Of a stretch of DNA of 64,000 bases, positions 51,814 to 60,395 are shown piece by piece. Both the position numbers and the translations under genes were made by a program. The notes beneath the pieces were generated by a model that did not search any database, had not been told where the DNA came from, and saw only the letters and a program-made list of their open reading frames with translations. The stretch covers positions 4,092,001-4,156,000 of the forward strand of contig CM075653.1 in the NCBI GenBank assembly GCA_037953625.1. Reading direction: 5' to 3'. Source of the DNA: Crotalaria pallida (Eukaryota > Streptophyta > Magnoliopsida > Fabales > Fabaceae). Each line of letters begins with the position of its first letter. Position 1 is the first letter of the stretch.

Positions 51814-53784
51814 CTAGGAACCATCCATACCCCTACGAACACCAGAAACAGGCTCGACTGGCTCCTCCTCCTCACTCTCATCCTCCTCAGGATCCTCCTC
51901 GACCTCGTTCGACGGGGTAGACACCGGACCACTGGGTGTAGGGACTGCAGCTGGCGCTGTCATACTTTGGCGTTCTGGCAAGTGCACCAGATCGTACAAG
52001 TAATAAAGTGGAAGTGGGAAGTGGGATGTCGTTCCCAACGAGGACTAAAGTGGGATGTAGTTACTAAGCGAAATTCAAATTAAGAATAAGTTGATTTGAG
52101 AAATTTTTTAACTAAATTAAATTGTAAAAACAAAAACACAAATGAAAAGTGGTTGTGAAAAGAGTTGGGAAAGCTTGGGAACTTGTTTCATTGTAGGTTC
52201 CAAAAGTAATTGCTAACGAATCAACGAATTTCCTAAGTATCGAACCAATTTCGCAAAGGTAAACGCAGCCTAATTCCTTAGGTCAACCTTGTTTCTTAGT
52301 GATCTAATCTCTCTTAATTCCTTAAGCAGAGCCTTAAATCCTAATCTTACCAATTAATGTTCAACCAAAATTATTAAATGGTTATCCAATTCATAGACAT
52401 ATTCCTATCCCTATGCAATTGAATTGTTTGATTAAAGGTCTAAATCCTAATTCAATATTCCTATTCAATTAGAATTACCAAATCATAAACGGTACCAAAT
52501 TCATGATAACAATAAAAACTTAATCAAACACGATACTTAATGGAAAAGCATCAATTCATTAAGCAATAACTATGATGGTTCCATACAAATCCACATGTTC
52601 CCAATATGGAGTTTAGTTACACATGACTAAGGAGGAAGAAGAAAGAAGAATAATAAAAACCATAACAAGAGACATGAAATTACCCTAATCTCCAATCACA
52701 AAGTGCAATTCTTCAAACTTGCCTCCAAAGCTCTCTCAATATTTCTCTCTCAAAACTCTGGTAACTAACTCAGAAACCTAATTAAATCCTAATTAAAAAG
52801 AGTTCAAAACAAATCCCCAACTAAATCTGAAAAGATAAGATTTAAAATCTATAATTCAGCGTCGCGCGCCTGAGCGCGCCTACTGTTCTGCACACGATTA
52901 GAAGTTTGACCCCATTTTTAAATGGCTGACCCCATGTCGCGCTTGAGCGCGCTTCTCCTTGCGCTTGGACGCAAAACTACCTGAGAGAATTAGTAAGTTG
53001 CACCCCATTTTCTGGCTTTTTGACCACTCGCGCTTGGGCGTGCCTAGCCTGCGCTTGGGCGCACAAACACTGAAAATCACCATTTTTGTAACATCCTAAA
53101 CCTTATTTTAAATGGAATTATTATTAAAAACCTAGAAAAAATTGGAATAATGACTTAACGAATTTTGGTAGATAGGTGAGTAGTAAATATAAGTCCTAGG
53201 GGTTGTATAGAAGGCAATGGTAGCTTCGAGCGAAATTAACTAAGCGAAATCGGGAGTTAAATCGGCGTTTTAGATGTTAGAAATCGACCGAAAAGAGAAA
53301 ATTAGAAATTTATTATAGGATGCTAAGAAAATAAATTCCACCGTTGGATATGAAGTTTATGGGGTGAAGAAGCTTATCTAAAAATTTGGACCCGATCCGA
53401 CGGTTAACGAAAAAGTTACGGCAAATCGAAGATTGGAAGTCTGATTCTCGCCCAGGCGCGCTTCCAGCTCGCCCAGGCGGGTGCACTGTTCATTGGTGCA
53501 CCAGAAAGTGAAAAACCCGCCCAGGCGAGGCACCAATTCGCCCAGGCGAGCGCAAATCCGCACCACACGCACCAGATTCGCGTTTTGGCGCGCCAAACCC
53601 CTACCAGACCGCATCAGCCTCATGCAACGCGCACCAGCAGCACCAGCTGGTGCCAGGACTCGCCCAAGCGAGTGAATAGCTCGCCCAAGCAAGCGACGCA
53701 CACCAGATCAGATCTGGTGCGTTGAATCCTACTTGGTGGCTAAGCTTTCAATACAAGCCACACGATATTTTGGGCATGAAACAT

Positions 53785-55366
53785 AAAATAAAAAGCCTCT
53801 CACTCCTTCATACTTCATCACCATCATCAACTCATCACCTCCATCAACTCTCTCTCAAGTTCAAGAGCATCTCCATCACTCTTCCTTCCCAAACACTTGA
53901 TATTGGGCACCTCAAACCCAAAATCAACCAAACCCATCAAGCCTTGCACCATGGAAGTGGGTTGAAGCCTCATTTCTCCTTCTTCTTCCTTCACACGTGT
54001 TGCTCCCTCCCCTATCCTTCTTGGTTTTCAAACTTCATCATCATTTGGGGTAAGTTGGATTTCTTAGGCATGATATTAATTACCTTTCAAGTTCTCTTTA
54101 ACTCATAGGAGTAGTATTTAATTTCCTTAGGGTTTTCATGAACCCTTGTTAATGTAGGAACTCTATTTCATGCCTTCCAACCAAAACCAAGACAAGGGCA
54201 AGGATCAATCATCTTGTGTTCTCTCAAATAGGATTGTGTATCATCACTTCATCATTTCCTTGTTGAGGTGGCAAGCTAAGCTTAGGAAATTCAAGTTCCC
54301 AAGGTTTTGAGCTAGGGCATAAAGGTTCTATTTACTTCTTGCTAATTTGAGGTAAGGAGTGGGTTATAGTGAGTATTACCTTACTCTGGGGTTTAGTTTA
54401 CGATATGCATATAATGAGTACTAAGAATTATGTGCTAGCTAGGATATTGCCCCATAGGTTATTTAATAAATGGGATTTGTGATCCAAGAATAATAGAAAT
54501 GATAACATGAATGTGCTTGAATTATGTTGTTTGAATTATAGAATATAATAGTGATGATGTGGATAACATGCCTGGACTGTGATGGTCGATTTATAATAGA
54601 TAATTGTGATAATTGGGCAACATAAATATTTAGTGCAACAATTTAAGAGGGGAATGTAATTGTTAAAGAGTTAAGAGTTGGTAATGTTGAAAGAATGAGA
54701 ATGAAATACCCCCGGACGCAGTAAGTCGTGATCGCACGGTGGTGCGAACGCAGTAGGTCGTGACCAGGGGAGAATGAATTATACCCGGACGCAGTAAGTC
54801 GTGATCGCACGGTGGTGCGAACGCAGTAGGTCGTGACCAGGGGAGAGTGAACATACCCGGACGCAGTAAGTCGTTATCGCACGGTGGTGCGAACGCAGTA
54901 GGTCGTGACCAGGGGAGAGTGAACATACCCGGACGCAGTAAGTCGTTATCGCACGGTGGTGCGAACGCAGTAGGTCGTGACCAGGGGAGAATGAATTATA
55001 CCCGGACGCAGTAAGTCGTGAGTGCACAGGAGTGCAGACGCAGTAGGTCGTGACCAGGGACAAAATAAAAAGAAAAGTAAATATGATGAAAGTTTATAGA
55101 ATAAGAGGCTTGATAAAGTGATGATTAAGTGCATGCGGAAATAATTGAATTGTGATAATTGATGAATCTTTTGTGATGTGTTGAGTCTTACTATATTGTG
55201 ATTAAATTGTTAAATGTGTTTGACTTGGTGTTGCATTATGTCATAAATGGAAACTGCCTCCCCATTTTATGTGTAATACTCACTCCTTACTATCACCACA
55301 GGTACTGAGGAAGAGTTTGCACCTGATCAGGCCGAGCAGGAGTACTCTCCCTCACAGGGAGAGTAG
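53785..55366 (+). other. Possible intron-containing mini-gene inside the chromovirus LTR
   Basis: A TATA-like box near 53786 lies upstream of a CT-rich leader. TTTGGG is followed by GTAAGTTGG (donor at 54050), and ACTATCACCACAG precedes 55301 (acceptor). The downstream exon is GTEEEFAPDQAEQEYSPSQG followed by Glu and TAG (55301-55366). The predicted intron of about 1.25 kb contains the whole tandem-repeat block. The same signals are present in the right LTR (donor 61345, acceptor near 62523). Whether a transcript is made is unknown. Confidence 0.4.
54711..55062 (+). repeat. Tandem repeats in the 5' LTR, five units
   Basis: Units start at 54711, 54784, 54856, 54928 and 55001 with periods of 72-73 bp. 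Each unit contains two related GCAGTAAGTCGTGA / GCAGTAGGTCGTGA words around a GCACGGTGGTGCG palindrome. Confidence 0.92.
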
Positions 55367-55806
55367 GTTACTTTTATCTATGTAGGACATGGGAATGTCC
55401 TGGGCCTGGTGATATGATTTGATCCATTTTTGTTGTGTATAATGTACATAGCTTTTTGGGGGCCCAGGACGACTCCTTTTGGGTAGGAGTCTCTTTTTGG
55501 GAAAAGAACTGTTTTCCAAAACTTGTTTATAGTTCCGCTTACTATGATGTTTCATACTCTGATATTCTGAGGTGTGCACGATGTTGCACCAGTTGTGATA
55601 TATGTGAATAGCCCTGTTGGCTTTGAAATTTGAATTTGTGAATGTTTATCAGGTCGCAGGAAAACCAGAAATTTTGGGAAAGTCCTAAAAACAAACGAAA
55701 CTCCGTCCGTTTGACGGGAGATTTTTATAACTTAAAAAGAAAATTTTAAATTCACTATTTTATTTAAGGGTATAAAAGGGGTAAATAAACTTAGGTGTTA
55801 CATTTA

Positions 55807-55818
55807 TGGTATCAGAGC
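55807..55818 (+). other. Primer binding site, initiator tRNA-Met type
   Basis: TGGTATCAGAGC begins four bases after the 5' LTR, the standard initiator-tRNA complement of plant chromoviruses. Confidence 0.9.
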
Positions 55819-55979
55819 AGTTTCCCTCAGCCTTTGGAGTTATGAGCTACTCCAGTGATTACTCACCGAGCGAGTAATCGATAATTATAGATTAGAGTCT
55901 AGAGTCTATTGATAGGATGTTTATACTATTAATTATGCTAATAAGCATTAACTGTCGGCCTTATGCATGACTGAACAGA

Positions 55980-58900
55980 ATGGCTGGTAGGCGAGTCGAA
56001 AATGACGGGATCCGCGCTATTCTGGAACATCTGGTACAGATGCAACAGGATCAGGCTGCTAACATAGTGCAAGTGCATCATAACCAGGGGGAGAACATAG
56101 CAGCAGCTGCTGCAGCAGTAGCAACGGCCGCAGCAACCGCAATGAATCCTCAACCCCCAGCTCCATTTGCTATTGATTGGCTGGCACGGTTCAGAAAGAA
56201 TGATCTGTTAAAATTCGAAGGAGGGTTCAATCCCGATGGAGCACAGCTTTGGTTGCAGGAGATTGAAAAGATCCTGAACACCATGGCACCACCGGAGGAA
56301 CAGAAGGTTCTTCTAGCACAGTACATGCTGACTAGTGAAGCGGAACACTGGTGGCAACAAATGCGGAGGGGTTTAGAGGCGGACAATCAGGCGATCACAT
56401 GGGATTTGTTCAAGAATCATTTTCTGGGCAAATACTTTCCTGAAGATGTTCGTAGAGAGAAGGAGATAACTTTTCTGCAGCTCGTGCAAGGGAACATGAG
56501 TGTTGGGGAGTATGCTGCTAGGTTTGAGGACTTGATCCGATATGTAGGGAGTTATAGGGATGCTGATGAAAGGACCAAGTGCATCACGTTCGAGACCGGA
56601 CTTCGTTCTGAAATCAAGATGGCTTTTGAATATCAGAACATCGCCAACCTGTCTCAACTAATCAACATGACTAGCACTTATGAAAAGAGCAGGAAGCAGC
56701 GTGCAGCTGAGAAACGCAGCAAGAATGTTCAGAAGGCTGGAGGTCCTATCAGGGGCAAGGGTTCGGTGCAGCGACCAGCTCCTTACTCCCAGCCTAGAAC
56801 AGGCCTGGCAGTGAGTACCTATGGTCCTATTCCGACTTGTCCACATTGTGGTAGACACCATAGGGGAGATTGTTGGACATTGGATCCGAGTAAGGGTCCA
56901 ACCTGTTACAAGTGCGAGCAGCCGGGTCACATTGTGATGAATTGTCCTAAAAATGCAGTTAAGAAGGAGGTGAATGTGGCCAAGGTTCAGAAAGCTGGTG
57001 ACAATCGGGTGACTCGGAAGGGCAAGGTGTATACTTTGGATGGCGAAGAAGTTACGGATGCTGATGAACTAATTAGAGGTACCGGTTATGTTAATAATAT
57101 TCCTTGTGGTATTCTCTATGATTGTGGGGCTACTCATTCCTTTATTTCTGTCAATTGCATGAAGAAGTTAGGATTATCTGCAATAGAAATGCCTTATAAA
57201 TTATCTGTTTCTACTCCTACAAATTCATCTGTAGTCACATCAATGGTGTGTTTGGATTTCCCACTTCGAGTATTGGAGCGGGAATTCAAAGTAAATCTAA
57301 TCTGTTTGCCTCTAACTAAGCTGGACATCATTCTGGGCATGGACTGGATGTCTTGGCACCATGTTCTGATTGACTGTCATCAGAAATCAATTACTATCAG
57401 TGATCTTTCTTTGTCTGCCCTGGAAATGAAGGAGGAGGCAGAGATCAGTCAGATTCCGATAGTCTGCGAATTTCCAGAAGTCTTTCCTGCAGAGATTCCT
57501 GGATTGCCGCCGAACAGAGAAGTGGAGTTTAGTATTGATCTGATGCCTGATGCAGGTCCTATTTCAATAGCCCCGTATAGAATGGCACCTCCAGAGTTAG
57601 CAGAGTTGAAAGAGCAGATAGAGGAGCTTTTGGCTAAGGGCTTGATTAGACCGAGTGTGTCACCTTGGGGAGCTCCGATTCTTTTTGTTAAAAAGAAGGA
57701 CGGAAGTCTCCGAATGTGCATCGACTACAGGCAATTGAATGCTGTGACAATGAAAAACAAATATCCTCTTCCTCGCATTGATGATTTGCTGGACCAATTG
57801 CGAGGGGCAACCGTGTTTTCTAAGATTGACCTTCGATCTGGATACCATCAAATCCGTATCCTAGAGGAGGACATCCCTAAAACGGCATTCAGGTCGAGAT
57901 ATGGACATTTTGAATATGTGGTTATGTCCTTTGGTCTCACGAATGCTCCGGCCATCTTCATGGATTATATGAACATAATATTCAGGCCGTACTTGGATTC
58001 TTTTGTCATAGTCTTTATCGACGACATTCTCATCTATTCTAAGAGTCCAAGTGAGCATGTCGAACATCTGAGGATTGTGCTGCAAATTCTCAAGGCCAAA
58101 CAGCTTTATGCAAAGCTTTCTAAATGTAGTTTCTGGTTAAATGAAGTGCAGTTTCTGGGGCATGTCATTTCTGAGAAGGGTGTTGTTGTTGATCCTTCTA
58201 AGGTGGAAGCGGTACTTAAGTGGGAGAGACCCAAGTCCATTAATGAGATTAGAAGCTTTCTTGGTATGGCTGGGTATTATCGGAGGTTTATTGAGGGGTT
58301 TTCTAAATTGGCCCTTCCTTTGACAACTCTTACACGAAAAGGTGTTCCGTTTGAGTGGTCCCCGGAATGTGAAGATAGTTTCCAAGAATTGAAGAGGCGG
58401 TTGACTAGTTCCCCAGTGTTAATTTTTCCGGACCCGACTCAATCCTTCGTGGTGTATTGTGATGCTTCTAAACAAGGGTTGGGTTGTGTGTTGATGCAGC
58501 AAGGGCAAGTCATAGCTTATGCATCCAGACAATTGAGGCAGCATGAACAGAACTATCCCACTCATGATCTTGAGTTGGCGGCAGTGGTTTTTGCTTTGAA
58601 AATCTGGAGGCATTATCTATATGGTTCAAAGTTCGAAGTCTTTAGCGATCATAAAAGTCTTCGCTATCTCTTCGATCAAAAGGAGTTGAATATGAGACAG
58701 AGGAGGTGGATGGAATTTCTGAAAGACTATGACTTCGATCTTCAGTATCATCCGGGCAAAGCCAATGTAGTGGCTGATGCACTAAGTCGTAAGACTTTGC
58801 ATGTCAGCAACCTGATGGTGAAAGAGATGCAATTAATTCAAGAGTTCAGTGACCTCAACTTGAACATGCAAGTGAAAGAGAAGAGCATCGTTCTGGAAAT

Positions 58901-59762
58901 GATGAAGGTTACTAATGACTTGATTGGTCTTATCAAAGAAAGGCAAACCGATGATGTAGAGCTGCAAAAGTTGTTAGAAGGGGCATCGGGCAATGAAGAG
59001 CCCGACTTCGTGAAAGGTTCTGATGGTATTATCCGATTTAGGGGTCGGATATGTGTTCCTATGGATTTCGAAGTTAGAAGAGATATCCTATGGGAAGCGC
59101 ATCGAACCAAGATGAATTTCCATCCTGGTGCAACAAAGATGTACCAAGACTTGAAAAGGATTTATTGGTGGCCGAAGTTGAAAACTGATGTGGTCGATCA
59201 TGTGTCTCATTGCCTAACTTGTCAGAAAGTTAAGATTGAGCATCAAAAGCCTGGTGGTCCTTTGCGATCACTTGATATCCCGGAGTGGAAATGGGATAGT
59301 ATAGCTATGGACTTTGTGACGGGTTTAACAAGGACTGCTGGAGGATGTGATGCAGTTTGGGTGGTGGTGGACCGTCTTACAAAGTGTGCTCATTTTATCC
59401 CTATTCACAAGAAGTATACCCTTGAGAAGTTGACTCAGTTGTATATCAGGGACATAGTGAAGTTGCATGGTGTTCCTACCAGTATAGTATCCCATCGCGA
59501 TCCGAGGTTTCTGTCCAGATTTTGGCAGAGTCTTCAGCAGGCATTGGGTACTAAGCTGAAATTTAGTACGGCTTATCATCCGCAGACAGACGGGCAATCT
59601 GAGTGTACTATTCAGACACTTGAGGATTTGTTGAGAGCATGTGTTCTGGAACAAGCCAGTAGTTGGGAGCAGTTACTACCTTTGGTGGAGTTTACTTACA
59701 ACAACAGTTTTCACTCCAGTATCGGCATGGCACCATTTGAGGCTCTCTACGGAAGGAAATGA
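55980..59762 (+). CDS. Chromovirus gag-pol polyprotein, first 1260 codons to a premature TGA
   Basis: The ATG at 55980 lies about 160 bp after the PBS. Gag occupies about residues 60-240 (WWQQMRRGLEA, FLQLVQGNMSV); zinc-binding CPHCGRHHRGDC and CYKCEQPGHIVMNC lie near 285-322. Protease near 376-390 reads YDCGATHSFI, where the family normally has D-S/T-G. Reverse transcriptase has YPLPRIDDLLDQL near 593 and FIDD near 678; RNase H has VVYCDASKQGLG near 825 and SDHKSLRYL. Integrase has a His/Cys zinc region at 1037-1085 and core residues Asp1111 and Glu1208; the second core Asp is replaced by His at 1172, exactly 35 residues before the Glu. The frame stops at TGA 59760-59762 within YGRK, a position that is normally sense. 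Confidence 0.93.
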   Translation: MAGRRVENDGIRAILEHLVQMQQDQAANIVQVHHNQGENIAAAAAAVATAAATAMNPQPPAPFAIDWLARFRKNDLLKFEGGFNPDGAQLWLQEIEKILNTMAPPEEQKVLLAQYMLTSEAEHWWQQMRRGLEADNQAITWDLFKNHFLGKYFPEDVRREKEITFLQLVQGNMSVGEYAARFEDLIRYVGSYRDADERTKCITFETGLRSEIKMAFEYQNIANLSQLINMTSTYEKSRKQRAAEKRSKNVQKAGGPIRGKGSVQRPAPYSQPRTGLAVSTYGPIPTCPHCGRHHRGDCWTLDPSKGPTCYKCEQPGHIVMNCPKNAVKKEVNVAKVQKAGDNRVTRKGKVYTLDGEEVTDADELIRGTGYVNNIPCGILYDCGATHSFISVNCMKKLGLSAIEMPYKLSVSTPTNSSVVTSMVCLDFPLRVLEREFKVNLICLPLTKLDIILGMDWMSWHHVLIDCHQKSITISDLSLSALEMKEEAEISQIPIVCEFPEVFPAEIPGLPPNREVEFSIDLMPDAGPISIAPYRMAPPELAELKEQIEELLAKGLIRPSVSPWGAPILFVKKKDGSLRMCIDYRQLNAVTMKNKYPLPRIDDLLDQLRGATVFSKIDLRSGYHQIRILEEDIPKTAFRSRYGHFEYVVMSFGLTNAPAIFMDYMNIIFRPYLDSFVIVFIDDILIYSKSPSEHVEHLRIVLQILKAKQLYAKLSKCSFWLNEVQFLGHVISEKGVVVDPSKVEAVLKWERPKSINEIRSFLGMAGYYRRFIEGFSKLALPLTTLTRKGVPFEWSPECEDSFQELKRRLTSSPVLIFPDPTQSFVVYCDASKQGLGCVLMQQGQVIAYASRQLRQHEQNYPTHDLELAAVVFALKIWRHYLYGSKFEVFSDHKSLRYLFDQKELNMRQRRWMEFLKDYDFDLQYHPGKANVVADALSRKTLHVSNLMVKEMQLIQEFSDLNLNMQVKEKSIVLEMMKVTNDLIGLIKERQTDDVELQKLLEGASGNEEPDFVKGSDGIIRFRGRICVPMDFEVRRDILWEAHRTKMNFHPGATKMYQDLKRIYWWPKLKTDVVDHVSHCLTCQKVKIEHQKPGGPLRSLDIPEWKWDSIAMDFVTGLTRTAGGCDAVWVVVDRLTKCAHFIPIHKKYTLEKLTQLYIRDIVKLHGVPTSIVSHRDPRFLSRFWQSLQQALGTKLKFSTAYHPQTDGQSECTIQTLEDLLRACVLEQASSWEQLLPLVEFTYNNSFHSSIGMAPFEALYGRK

Positions 59763-60395
59763 AGGACGCCTTTGTGTTGGTTCCAAATAGGTGAAAATCT
59801 GTTGACAGGTCCTGACATTGTGAAAGAAACAACTAAAAAGGTCACAATGATCAAGAATAAAATGAAAACTTCACAGGATCGCCAGAAGAGTTATGCTGAT
59901 AGGCGGAGGAGACCTTTGGAGTTCAATGTTGGGAATCATGTGTTCCTAAGAGTGTCTCCGGTCACAGGAATTGGTAGGGCAATTAAATCCAGGAAACTAA
60001 CTCCTCGGTTTGTTGGGCCTTATGAGATTCTGGAGAAAGTCGGCCCGGTGGCGTACAGGATTGCCTTACCCCCTCACTTAGCAAGGCTTCATGACGTGTT
60101 TCATGTTTCACAACTAAGGAAATACGTCCATGATCCTTCGCACGTGGTTACCTTAGACGATTTGCCTTTGAAGGAGAATTTAACTTTCGAGGTTCTGCCA
60201 GTTAGAATTGAAGACAGGCAGGTGAAGCAGCTCAGAGGCAAGGAAATCTCTTTGGTGAAAGTTATCTGGATCAGGAACAATGTGGAGGAGGCTACGTGGG
60301 AATTGGAGGACAAGATTAGGCAGTCTCATCCACAATTGTTCGACGAATTTCGAGGGCGAAATTCTGGTAAGTGGGAGAGAATTGTAACATCCTAA
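59763..60395 (+). pseudogene. Chromovirus integrase C-terminus and chromodomain, after the premature stop
   Basis: It continues in the same frame as the preceding polyprotein for 210 codons. It contains the integrase tail (YADRRRRPLEFNVGNHVFLR, GPYEILEKVGPVAYRIALPP, HDVFHVSQLRKY) and then a chromodomain (VKQLRGKEISLVKVIW, EEATWELEDKI, ending HPQLF). Chromodomains direct integration to heterochromatin by binding modified histones. Translation would need readthrough of the TGA, so this part is probably not made. Confidence 0.88.
60368..60382 (+). other. Polypurine tract of the chromovirus
   Basis: TAAGTGGGAGAGAAT lies directly before the 3' LTR. It overlaps the end of the coding frame. Confidence 0.75.

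Larger units (their letters stand above)
53087..55802 (+). repeat. 5' LTR of the chromovirus
   Basis: 2716 bp. From left to right: paired CGCCCAGGCG/CGCCCAAGCG words (53448-53700), an AAATAAAAAG TATA-like box near 53786, a CT-rich leader, a strong GTAAGT donor at 54050, five 72-73-bp tandem repeats (54711-55062), and an acceptor at 55300 followed by a short acidic frame. Confidence 0.93.

Noticed and set aside
53722..54108. A 128-codon frame in the chromovirus LTR, repeated at 61017-61403
   Set aside because: It reads CT-rich leader sequence across the predicted splice donor; the peptide is Ser/His-rich without a domain. The splice signals seem the more likely feature.
54711..55062. Regularly spaced repeats considered as a CRISPR array
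   Set aside because: This is a plant LTR; units are contiguous with no unique spacers.
54663..55134. Repetitive frames on the minus strand over the LTR tandem repeats
   Set aside because: A 72-bp period is divisible by three, so open frames arise automatically from the repeat; there is no independent evidence of coding.
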